NCBI GenBank assembly: GCA_035649415.1 | Contig: DASRJP010000222.1 | Span: 1 to 13,468, forward strand | Direction of reading: 5' to 3' | Length of the DNA: 13,468 bases | Source of the DNA: DATKDU01 sp035649415 | GTDB lineage: Bacteria; Planctomycetota; Planctomycetia; Pirellulales; Pirellulaceae | Shown: positions 7,295-13,468 of the stretch, one piece after another | How the letters are laid out: each line of letters begins with the position of its first letter | Numbering within the stretch: the first letter of the stretch is position 1 | Made by a program: the position numbers and the translations under genes | The notes under the pieces: generated by a model | The model's database searches: none | Seen by the model: only the letters and a program-made list of their open reading frames with translations | What the model was told of the DNA's origin: nothing

Positions 7295-8494
7295 TCAGGC
7301 CAAGACTCTGATGACGACTCCCGAACCAACGGTATGGCCCCCTTCGCGGATCGCAAAGCGAGCGCCGTCGGCCAGCGCCACCGGTTGCTGAAGCGTGACG
7401 CCGAGCTTCACGCCATCGCCAGGCAGCGCCAGATCCGCGCCGCCGAGCAGAACCGCCTCGCCGGTGACGTCGGTCGTGCGGAAGAAGAACTGCGGGCTGT
7501 AGCCGCTGAAGAACGGGGTGTGACGCCCGCCTTCGCTCTTATCCAGCACGTAGACCTCCGCCTCAAAGCGGCGGTGCGGCGTGATCGATGCCGGCGCCGC
7601 CAGCACCTGGCCGCGCTGCACCTCGTCGTACGCGACGCCCCGCAAGAGGCAGCCGACGTTGTCGCCAGCGAGGGCTTCCTCAAGGATTTGGCCGAAGGTC
7701 TCGATCTGCGTCACCACGGCGGTCCGCGGCTCATCGGACAGGCCGACGATCTCGACCGCCTCACCAACGCGCAGAACCCCCTGCTCGATCTTACCGGTAA
7801 CGACCGTACCGCGCCCTTCGATCGAGAACACGTTCTCAATCGGCAAGAGCAGCGGCTGGTCGATCGCCCGCGGCGGATCGGGAATGGCCGTGTCGAGTGC
7901 GCTGAGCAGCTCCTCGACGCAGCGGGTCTTCTCGGGATCGGTGGGGTTTTCCAGCGCCAGCTTGGCCGACCCGCGGATCACCAGCACCTTCTCGCCTGCA
8001 TAACCGTACTGCGTCAGCAGCCCGCGGAGGTCCATTTCCACGAGGTCCAGCAGTTCGGGATCGGGCGCCAAGTCGCACTTGTTCATGAATACGACCAGGT
8101 GTGGCACTCCGACTTGCCGCGCCAGGAGCACGTGCTCGCGCGTCTGGGGCATCGGCCCTTCAGCGGCGCTGACGAGCAACACCGCGCCGTCCATCTGGGC
8201 CGCGCCGGTAATCATGTTCTTGATGTAGTCGGCGTGGCCGGGGCAGTCGATGTGCGCGTACATTCGCTGCGGGGTCTCATAGCGGACGTGAGCCGCAGTA
8301 ATGGTGACGGTCTTGTTCTTGTCACGGACGATCCCTCCTTTCGCGATTTCCTGGTAGCTCTTGAACTCGGCCAGACCCTTTTCGCTCTGTACGCGCAAAA
8401 TCGCGGCAGTCAGCGTGGTCTTGCCATGGTCGATATGACCGATGGTTCCGACGTTGACGTGGACTTTCTGACGAACAAACATCTCCTTGGCCAT
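7295..8494 (-). CDS. tuf: Translation elongation factor Tu
   Basis: EF-Tu, 399 aa, the GTPase that brings aminoacyl-tRNA to the ribosome. G1 is GHIDHGKT (19-26), G3 DCPGH (83-87), G4 NKCD (138-141); G5 reads SAK (176-178) where SAL is usual. Switch I reads KTVTIT with the Mg-binding Thr kept but the common RG pair lost, which I recall as the planctomycete form. Domains 2 and 3 are complete (GRGTVVTGKIEQG, GDNVGCLLRG, GGRHTPFFSGY, PQFFFRTTDVTG, RFAIREGG). The start ATG is preceded by a perfect AAAGGAGG at 8500-8507, 5 nt away, as expected for high expression. The gene stands alone, without fusA, rpsG, secE or nusG beside it, and shows somewhat divergent positions such as ETFGQILEEALAG. It may be a second tuf copy; the window alone cannot show whether another exists. 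Confidence 0.96.
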   Translation of the reverse strand: MAKEMFVRQKVHVNVGTIGHIDHGKTTLTAAILRVQSEKGLAEFKSYQEIAKGGIVRDKNKTVTITAAHVRYETPQRMYAHIDCPGHADYIKNMITGAAQMDGAVLLVSAAEGPMPQTREHVLLARQVGVPHLVVFMNKCDLAPDPELLDLVEMDLRGLLTQYGYAGEKVLVIRGSAKLALENPTDPEKTRCVEELLSALDTAIPDPPRAIDQPLLLPIENVFSIEGRGTVVTGKIEQGVLRVGEAVEIVGLSDEPRTAVVTQIETFGQILEEALAGDNVGCLLRGVAYDEVQRGQVLAAPASITPHRRFEAEVYVLDKSEGGRHTPFFSGYSPQFFFRTTDVTGEAVLLGGADLALPGDGVKLGVTLQQPVALADGARFAIREGGHTVGSGVVIRVLA

Positions 8495-8574
8495 TGCATC
8501 CTCCTTTCAACGAGTGATAAGGCACTGGAGAAGCAAAGCAAAGACCGCCTGCCTGCTATGCTGTCGCGGCTTGC

Positions 8575-8610
8575 CAGGCAGCGGTTAGAGGACACAGGCA
8601 GCGGCTAGAC
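8575..8610. repeat. Tandem CAGGCAGCGGYTAGA direct repeat upstream of tuf
   Basis: Two copies, 8575-8589 and 8595-8609, start 20 bp apart and differ by one base (T/C). They lie in the 257-nt spacer between nirA and tuf, about 80 nt upstream of the tuf start codon, where its promoter is expected. A 20-bp period is about two helical turns, which would put a binding protein on one face, but no known site is recognised. A weak TTGCTT/TTATCA pair lies nearer the gene on the - strand. Confidence 0.5.
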
Positions 8611-8710
8611 GCCTTGCCGGCGCGAGCGCGAAATTGCGACGCGCGGTTTGAGACAGACAGGTGCGCGCAGCCGGAGGTTCAAGCCGAGAATAAAGGGCCT
8701 CGAAAGGGAT

Positions 8711-8745
8711 GCCAGCAAGTCTGCATGCCGTAAGGCATTGCTGGC
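8711..8745 (-). terminator. Hairpin just past the nirA stop codon
   Basis: GCCAGCAA (8711-8718) pairs perfectly with TTGCTGGC (8738-8745). Inside it TGCC/GGCA (8726-8729 and 8734-8737) extends the stem around a 4-nt loop, leaving a 7-nt bulge on one side. On the - strand the hairpin starts 6 nt after the nirA TAG and is followed by ATCCCTTTCG, a weak T-containing tail. Its position fits the end of the nasA-nirA transcript. Confidence 0.55.
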
Positions 8746-8751
8746 GGTCGG

Positions 8752-10836
8752 CTAGGCGACCTGAGGCGTCGCGGCGCGCACTGGGCTGGTCGCGACGTAG
8801 ATATTGCCGCTCTCGACGATGACCGCGTACGAAGCCACGTCTCTCCTTGAGGGATCGAGGCTGCACCCGGTGCAAGCGTGGAAGGTCCACCCGTGCCAGG
8901 GGCAAGTGACGACGCCGTCTTCAATCGTCCCTTGAGCCAGCGGACCCCCTTCGTGCGGGCAGTCGTTGTCGATGGCGACGATCTTCCCGCCCACGCGAAA
9001 CACTGCGATCTCTTTGCCGCCAACTTCCACTGCGTAACCTTGACCCTCGGTCACCTGGTCCTCGCGGCAGGCAAACACGAATCCATCGATCCGCTGTGCT
9101 TCGGCTGCCTGTGGAGCGACAATTTTGGCTTGCTCGGTCGCTGGTTCATCGCGGTCGCTCTCCAGCCGCGCGAAATGCCGCCGCAGGCCGGCGCACGATG
9201 GACAGAAGACTGGCGGGTCTTCCCCCAAGTGCCGATGGTTGCAGTTTTCGCATAACCAGATCGGCGGCGAGTATTCACCGTCGCCGACTTTGGCTGCTTC
9301 CTGATTTTTGAGTTCCTCACGCCAATACGTGCTAAATGTCTGTCCTGGCCGGTGTTTGAGATAGTATTGCCGGATCACGTCCTCGATAACAATTGGCAGT
9401 TGGTGTACATCGACGCTCATCTTGTACGGCAGAGCCAGGTGCATTTGCCCGGCAATGCCGCCGCCGAGATAGATGTCAAAACCTTCGCACGTGCCGATCA
9501 GCCGCCGCACGCGCACCCCCTTGAGGCCGATGTCGGCCGTGTGGTGCTGGGCGCAGCTCGACGGGCAGCCGCTCATGTGGATGCGAATGCCGTGGAGGGT
9601 CACCGCCCGCTTGCGGAGGGCCTCGATGAGCTGAAACATGTGCCCCTTAGTCTCGGTCACCGCGATGTTGCAAAACTGCTTGCCAGTGCAGGCGACCGTA
9701 TTGCGGGAAAGCGAATCGGCGTGTGGGCTCAGTCCCAGTGCCGCGGCAGCCGTCGCGGCGGCGTCTTTGAAACCGGTGGGAATGTCGAGCACCATAATCC
9801 CTTGCTCGGCGGTTGTCCGCAGATTGCCGCTCCCCCAGCGCTTGGCCAGAATGCCGAGCCCTTCAAGCTGCTGCCACGAGAGCCGTCCGAGCGGTATGCA
9901 GATTCCCATCGCCCAGCGTGCTTGTTCGTTCTGACGGAACCAGCCGACCAGGTCGTCATAGCCGCTGGGGGGTTGTGGCTCTTTCGGGCACGGCTCCAGC
10001 GGAAAATCGAGCCGCTGCTCCAGTTCGGCGAGCACGCCGCCGATGCCAATCTGCTCGACGAGGTAACGCAGGCGGGCTGCGTCGCGCCGTTCGCGCGAGC
10101 CCTGCTCGCGAAACAAATCGAGAATCGCTCGCGTCACCGGCACCACCTGCTCCGGCCGGACCAGCACCGGCAGGTGCCACGCCAGATGCGGGTTCTGACC
10201 CTGCGTTCCGGCCAAGAGCACTTGAAAGGCGATCTCCCCCTCTTCGGTCTCGGTCGCCAGATAGCTGATGTCCTGCGACCAGTAGTGCGAGGCGTGTTGC
10301 GCCGCCCCGCTCATGGCGATGTTCACCTTCCGCGGCAAATTGGAATAGGTGCGGCTCCCCAGGAAGAGATTGGTGACTTCGCGGCACAGGGGGCGCGTGT
10401 CGATCAGCTCGTCGGGATCAACGCCGGCCAGCGGAAGGCCAAAAACATTGCGAATGTTGTCGTGACCCGTCTGCTTCGTTGATATGCCGACGGCTTCGAG
10501 GCGCGCCAGGGCCTTGGGTACATGGTCGATCGCCAGTCCCTGCACTTGAAGGTTGGCCCGCGTCGTCACGTCGGCAATGCCATAGCCATATTCGTAGGCG
10601 ATGTAGGCGATCTCTTTGGCCTGCGCCGCCGTCAGCTCGTTGGCGGTGAGTCGGATGCGGAGCATGTACGTCCCCTCGCCGTCGCGCTTGCGATAGAAGA
10701 CGCCGTACCACTTCATCCGCTCCAGCTCCGCGTCGTCGATGGCTTTCATCGGCGTGCTTTTTGCCGCGTAGTCAAGCACATTCGGCCAGACGTCGAAGCC
10801 GTGCTTTTCCGCTTTCCACTGTTCGACTTTGTTCAT
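8752..10836 (-). CDS. nirA: Ferredoxin-type nitrite reductase NirA fused to rubredoxin-like and Rieske domains
   Basis: Siroheme nitrite reductase, 694 aa, reducing nitrite to ammonium in the cytoplasm. Residues about 1-510 are a complete NirA core: two ferredoxin-like half domains and two siroheme domains, with the 4Fe-4S/siroheme cysteines Cys383 and Cys389 (CTGKQFC) and Cys424 and Cys428 (SGCPSSC). A rubrerythrin-type rubredoxin module follows, with WLCENC (Cys529, 532), twelve residues, then CPSC (Cys545, 548). Residues about 590-690 are a NirD-like Rieske domain with Cys626-His628 and Cys645-His648 (CPHEGG, CPWHGW). Plain NirA is about 500-560 aa, so the protein appears to carry two extra one-electron carriers. 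The ATG at 10836 has AGGAAG 6 nt upstream and lies 3 nt after the nasA stop, so the two are cotranscribed and probably translationally coupled. Nitrite is preferred over sulfite as substrate because of the nitrate reductase partner. Confidence 0.93.
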   Translation of the reverse strand: MNKVEQWKAEKHGFDVWPNVLDYAAKSTPMKAIDDAELERMKWYGVFYRKRDGEGTYMLRIRLTANELTAAQAKEIAYIAYEYGYGIADVTTRANLQVQGLAIDHVPKALARLEAVGISTKQTGHDNIRNVFGLPLAGVDPDELIDTRPLCREVTNLFLGSRTYSNLPRKVNIAMSGAAQHASHYWSQDISYLATETEEGEIAFQVLLAGTQGQNPHLAWHLPVLVRPEQVVPVTRAILDLFREQGSRERRDAARLRYLVEQIGIGGVLAELEQRLDFPLEPCPKEPQPPSGYDDLVGWFRQNEQARWAMGICIPLGRLSWQQLEGLGILAKRWGSGNLRTTAEQGIMVLDIPTGFKDAAATAAAALGLSPHADSLSRNTVACTGKQFCNIAVTETKGHMFQLIEALRKRAVTLHGIRIHMSGCPSSCAQHHTADIGLKGVRVRRLIGTCEGFDIYLGGGIAGQMHLALPYKMSVDVHQLPIVIEDVIRQYYLKHRPGQTFSTYWREELKNQEAAKVGDGEYSPPIWLCENCNHRHLGEDPPVFCPSCAGLRRHFARLESDRDEPATEQAKIVAPQAAEAQRIDGFVFACREDQVTEGQGYAVEVGGKEIAVFRVGGKIVAIDNDCPHEGGPLAQGTIEDGVVTCPWHGWTFHACTGCSLDPSRRDVASYAVIVESGNIYVATSPVRAATPQVA

Positions 10837-10839
10837 CGT

Positions 10840-13026
10840 TCACTTCCTCATGACACGAAACGGCGCCAGTCGCGATCCGTGCAGCAGCTCGGCCGGGGAT
10901 TGCTCCGGTTGCACATGCGCCTTCTCGACGTGTACCGCGCAGTGCTTCAGCTCTGGCTGCTTGGCCACGCGGCCGATCGCGCTGATCGTCAGGTAGTTGG
11001 CCGCATTGCCGGGAGCGAACTGGTCCCCCCAGTGCATCGGCAGAAATAGCACGTCGGGGGGAACGCGGTCGGTCACCGCGGCCTTGATCTGCACGGTGCC
11101 GCGGCGGCTGGTGATCTGGACCAGTTCGCCGTCGCCGACGCCAAGCTTCTCGGCCAGGTCGGGATGCAGCTCAACAAACGGCTCGCTGTCGCGCCGCCAG
11201 AGCTGTTTGGACTTGGCGGTGCGGGTGAGCGTATGCCAGTGGGAATAGACGCGGCCGGTCGTGAGCACCAGCGGGAATTCATGATCGGCCGCTTCCTTCG
11301 GCGGCAATGACGACCGGAAGAGAAACACGGCCTTGCCGTCGCCGTGCGCAAAGCGACCGTCTTGATACAGCCGCGACGTTCCCGGATGGTCCTCCCTGGG
11401 GCAGGGCCACTGGAGATTTTTGTTTTGCTCGAGCCGCGCGTAGCTCATCCCCGCCATGTCGCACGGCCGGCCGGCAGACAGGCCGATCCACTCATTCCAT
11501 ACCTCGCCGGCGTCGTTGAAATCGAAGCCGGATAGTCCTAATCGCTGTGCCGCCTTGCACAGAATCTGCCAGTCCGGCAGCGCAGCGCCCGGGGGCTCGA
11601 CGAGTTTTTCGCTGTGAGCGACCATTCGCTCGCTGTTGGTGCTGACCCACTCCCGTTCGGCCCAGCTTGCAGTCGGGAGGACGATGTCGGCCAGCCGCGT
11701 CGTCTCTGTCGGATGAAATGCGTCCTGCACGACGACCAGTTCCGCCCTGGCCAGCGCCCGCCGGATGTGATGCAGATCGGGCAGGCTCACCGCGGGATTC
11801 GTCGCAGCAATCCAAATCGCTTTCAGCCGCCCCGTCTCCAGCGCGCGGAACATCTCGACCGCGGTCAGCCCGGGTTTGTCGCTGATTGTTCCTGGCGGCG
11901 CGTCCCAGTAGCGCTCCACTTCCGCACGGTGCTCGGGATTGTCCACGAACCGATAGCCGGGAAGTTGATGCGTTAAGAGGCCGATTTCGCGGCCCCCCAT
12001 CGCATTGGGCTGTCCGGTTAGCGAGAAGGGCCCGCAGCCCGGCTTGGCGATCGAGCCGGTCAGCAGGTGCAAATTGATCAGGCTGTTGATCTTCCACATC
12101 CCTACGGTGCTCTGCCCCAGCCCCATGCAATAGAAGCTGAGCCAGCGGCGGCTGGCGTCGAGCCACTCCGCCGCCCGCTCGACGTTATCCCTCACAACGC
12201 CGCATTCGTTGCACAGGCGGTCGATGTCGAGTCGCGCCAGTGCCGCGGCGTAGTCGTCAAACCCGCGGCAGTGTTCGCGGGCAAACGACTCGTCCGTTCC
12301 GCCGCGCTGCCAGATGGAACAGGCCAGCGCATTGAGCAGCGCGATGTCTGTCCCCGGTCGCACGGGCAGGTGCAAATCGGCCTGCTCGGCGGTCGCGGTT
12401 CTCCGCGGATCGGCGACGATAAGCTTCAATTCGGGATTAGTCTTGCGAGCCGCCTTGATCCGATCGAACGTTACCGGATGGGCATCGGCCATGTTCGAAC
12501 CGGCGATGAAGACCGTGTCGGCCAGCTCGATGTCGTCGTAGCAGGTCGGCGGACCGTCGCTGCCGAGGCTGCTGCGATACGCCGCCACGGCGGTCGCCAT
12601 GCACAGGCGGCTATTAGAGTCGGTATTGTTTGTTCCCAGTCGCCCCTTGAAGAGCTTCACCGCACAGTACACCGCGGCACTATCGAGCTGGCCGCTGCCG
12701 TAGAAGGCGACCCGATCTGGGCCATGATCGCGGATGATCTCGGCCAGTGAGCGGGCAAGCGTGTCGAGCGCCGCATCCCACGACACCGGCGCCAGCTCGT
12801 GCTGCCGACTGCGACGCATCAGCGGCTGGGCCAGCCGGTCGTGAACATCGACAGTTTGGTCTAGCGTCGCCCCTTTCGCGCAGATGCCGCCGCGATTGGC
12901 AGGCGCTTCAGCCCCTTTGACGCGCAGCACCTTGCCGTAGCCGACGTCGGCCCACAAACGACAGCCAACGCCGCAGTAAGGACAGATCGTTTCACCGTAG
13001 GAAGCACGGTGATCGAGTTGTTGCAT
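10840..13026 (-). CDS. nasA: Assimilatory nitrate reductase catalytic subunit (molybdopterin, ferredoxin type)
   Basis: Molybdenum bis-MGD enzyme, 728 aa from the chosen start, reducing nitrate to nitrite in the cytoplasm. The N-terminal 4Fe-4S motif is CPYCGVGC (Cys15, 18, 22) with Cys49 in GGICAKG. The probable Mo ligand is Cys142 in SNSRLCMAT. Later come SFYCMGLGQST, GPFSLTGQPNAMGGRE and the C-terminal molydopterin-binding part (FPLVLTTGRVYSHWHT, FLPMHWGDQF). Length and the absence of a C-terminal BFD-like 2Fe-2S domain match the ferredoxin-dependent NarB type better than the NADH-linked NasA type. No twin-arginine signal is present. The ATG at 13026 is chosen because a TTG at 13095 in the same frame would lie upstream of the sigma-54 promoter at 13071-13087. 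The start is followed within 14 residues by the cluster motif, as usual. GGGGAGGA lies 14 nt upstream, which is rather far. Confidence 0.94.
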   Translation of the reverse strand: MQQLDHRASYGETICPYCGVGCRLWADVGYGKVLRVKGAEAPANRGGICAKGATLDQTVDVHDRLAQPLMRRSRQHELAPVSWDAALDTLARSLAEIIRDHGPDRVAFYGSGQLDSAAVYCAVKLFKGRLGTNNTDSNSRLCMATAVAAYRSSLGSDGPPTCYDDIELADTVFIAGSNMADAHPVTFDRIKAARKTNPELKLIVADPRRTATAEQADLHLPVRPGTDIALLNALACSIWQRGGTDESFAREHCRGFDDYAAALARLDIDRLCNECGVVRDNVERAAEWLDASRRWLSFYCMGLGQSTVGMWKINSLINLHLLTGSIAKPGCGPFSLTGQPNAMGGREIGLLTHQLPGYRFVDNPEHRAEVERYWDAPPGTISDKPGLTAVEMFRALETGRLKAIWIAATNPAVSLPDLHHIRRALARAELVVVQDAFHPTETTRLADIVLPTASWAEREWVSTNSERMVAHSEKLVEPPGAALPDWQILCKAAQRLGLSGFDFNDAGEVWNEWIGLSAGRPCDMAGMSYARLEQNKNLQWPCPREDHPGTSRLYQDGRFAHGDGKAVFLFRSSLPPKEAADHEFPLVLTTGRVYSHWHTLTRTAKSKQLWRRDSEPFVELHPDLAEKLGVGDGELVQITSRRGTVQIKAAVTDRVPPDVLFLPMHWGDQFAPGNAANYLTISAIGRVAKQPELKHCAVHVEKAHVQPEQSPAELLHGSRLAPFRVMRK

Positions 13027-13040
13027 GCCCAGGCGCTGAC

Positions 13041-13048
13041 TCCTCCCC
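13041..13048 (-). promoter_or_regulatory. Shine-Dalgarno of nasA, long spacing
   Basis: On the - strand GGGGAGGA ends 14 nt before the ATG at 13026, longer than the usual 5-10 nt. The in-frame CTG at 13032 would be at a better distance, so a CTG start two codons upstream is possible. The site lies inside the leader predicted from the sigma-54 promoter, which supports a start in this area and not at 13095. Confidence 0.5.
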
Positions 13049-13070
13049 GCCGTGAGAATGGCATTCTGCA

Positions 13071-13087
13071 AAGCAACCGGCGTGCCT
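13071..13087 (-). promoter_or_regulatory. Sigma-54 promoter of nasA-nirA
   Basis: The - strand reads AGGCACGCCGGTTGCTT, against the consensus TGGCACG-N4-TTGCW: only the first base differs. GG at 13086-13085 and GC at 13074-13073 are separated by exactly 10 nt. Transcription would start near 13061, giving a leader of about 35 nt to the ATG. Sigma-54 promoters need an activator such as NtrC; no clear NtrC palindrome was recognised upstream. Confidence 0.72.
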
Positions 13088-13183
13088 TGCCGCAAGTTGC
13101 TGTGCCGCTTGAAGCCGAGCGCGAAGATTTGCGCGCTGGCTGTGCAGTGCTCGCCGCGCCGCTGGGCACCACCACGCTCTTAG

Positions 13184-13204
13184 CCGGAGGGCAACGCCCT
13201 CCGG
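13184..13204. repeat. Perfect CCGGAGGGC palindrome between the divergent promoters
   Basis: CCGGAGGGC (13184-13192) and GCCCTCCGG (13196-13204) pair perfectly around the 3-nt loop AAC. The architecture (9-bp arms, 3-nt loop) equals that of the palindrome at 7153-7173, though the sequence differs. It lies in the 205-bp interval between the two sigma-54 promoters. It may be a small planctomycete intergenic repeat; a role as activator site or insulator is only a possibility. Confidence 0.75.
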
Positions 13205-13292
13205 AATCGAGCGCGCATCCGGAAAAAAGATCGGCGATTTCTTGGTCTCAACAGTGCTCCGGAGACGTCGTCCCGTGACTAAGAACACTTGC

Positions 13293-13309
13293 TGGCACGA
13301 CATGTGCTT
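13293..13309 (+). promoter_or_regulatory. Sigma-54 promoter of the nitrate transporter
   Basis: TGGCACGACATGTGCTT matches TGGCACG-N4-TTGCW except for G in place of the first T of the -12 box. GG at 13294-13295 and GC at 13306-13307 are exactly 10 nt apart. Transcription would start near 13319, about 68 nt before the GTG start of the transporter. It faces away from the nasA promoter, and the two are separated by about 205 bp. Confidence 0.72.
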
Positions 13310-13386
13310 TTTTCCCACGCCACAACACTTGCGACCGAGGCGTCGGTGGCACGGATGGGATTCCACCCCGCGCAGCTGAGGTCTCT

Positions 13387-13468
13387 GTGGAGATTCAGGG
13401 CAAAGCTACCCGCATCACGCTGCTCGATTTCACATCGCCGCAGATGCGGGCTTTCCACATGTCGTGGA
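13387..13468 (+). CDS. Nitrate/nitrite MFS transporter, N-terminal start only
   Basis: Only 27 codons are inside the window; the gene runs off the right edge. The frame reads KATRITLLDFTSPQMRAFH followed by MSW. This resembles the N-terminus of NarK/NasA-type nitrate-nitrite porters, where a short cytoplasmic lead and an F-H-x-S-W segment enter the first membrane helix. No ATG lies in frame in the 80 nt upstream; the GTG at 13387 has GAGG at 13378-13381, 5 nt away, and is the likeliest start. It is divergent from nasA-nirA and has its own sigma-54-like promoter, as expected for an importer supplying nitrate to those enzymes. With so few residues the family call depends heavily on context. Confidence 0.7.
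   Translation, partial: MEIQGKATRITLLDFTSPQMRAFHMSW

Noticed and set aside
7334..8608. Long + strand open frame (424 codons) opposite tuf
   Set aside because: It lies antisense to an unmistakable EF-Tu gene, has no recognisable domains, and long antisense frames are expected in GC-rich coding DNA.
9352..10482. Long + strand open frame (376 codons) opposite nirA
   Set aside because: Antisense to the conserved siroheme domains; its composition is rich in Arg/His/Gly as in a shadow frame, and no motif is visible.
12067..12750. + strand open frame (227 codons) opposite nasA
   Set aside because: Antisense shadow of the conserved molybdopterin domain.
13027..13095. Upstream TTG start for nasA adding 23 residues
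   Set aside because: The added segment would begin upstream of the sigma-54 promoter at 13071-13087 and has no family similarity; the ATG at 13026 places the cluster motif where the family has it.
13088..13292. NtrC-type binding sites between the two promoters
   Set aside because: Only isolated half-site-like words (GCACCA near 13166) occur; no paired palindrome with correct spacing was seen.
13347..13361. A second TGGCACG on the + strand as another sigma-54 site
   Set aside because: The base pair 10 nt after GG is AT, not GC, so the -12 element is missing.
1..13468. CRISPR array, tRNA or rRNA genes, insertion sequence
   Set aside because: No regularly spaced repeat series, no cloverleaf or rRNA signature and no transposase frame or terminal repeats were recognised.

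Overview
The window looks like a fragment of a GC-rich planctomycete chromosome, probably of the Pirellula type. Four things point there: an EF-Tu whose switch-I region reads KTVTIT where most bacteria have ARGITI, a form I associate with planctomycetes; a DUF1501 sulfatase-like remnant, a family expanded in that phylum; a Hsp70-family protein without the usual helical lid; and short palindromic intergenic repeats of a kind common in these genomes. The assignment rests on remembered family features, not on a search.

Left part, + strand (1-3678): the 3' part of a Hsp70-family gene, then a secreted two-module enzyme. That enzyme joins a GH5-like TIM-barrel glycoside hydrolase to a beta-lactamase-type serine hydrolase. 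A short repeat family sits around its start codon, and one copy lies inside its reading frame. From 3679 to 4882 there is no intact gene. This stretch holds a hairpin with a T-rich tail on the - strand and a frameshifted, 5'-truncated C-terminal remnant of a DUF1501 gene on the - strand.

Middle, + strand (4922-7153): a small degenerate receiver-domain protein, then an FHA-GAF-histidine kinase, probably one signalling unit. Facing it on the - strand is a stand-alone tuf gene (7295-8494) with a perfect Shine-Dalgarno sequence and a terminator-like hairpin just past its stop.

Right part (8711-13468): a nitrate assimilation locus. nasA (molybdopterin nitrate reductase of the short, ferredoxin-type length) and nirA (siroheme nitrite reductase) are on the - strand, 3 nt apart. 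The first codons of a NarK/NasA-type nitrate/nitrite transporter run off the right edge on the + strand. NirA has two extra C-terminal redox modules: a rubrerythrin-type rubredoxin domain (CX2C-X12-CPXC) and a NirD-like Rieske domain. The intergenic region carries two divergent matches to the sigma-54 promoter (GG-N10-GC), one for nasA-nirA and one for the transporter. Import, nitrate to nitrite, and nitrite to ammonium would thus be controlled together by an activator acting between the two promoters.
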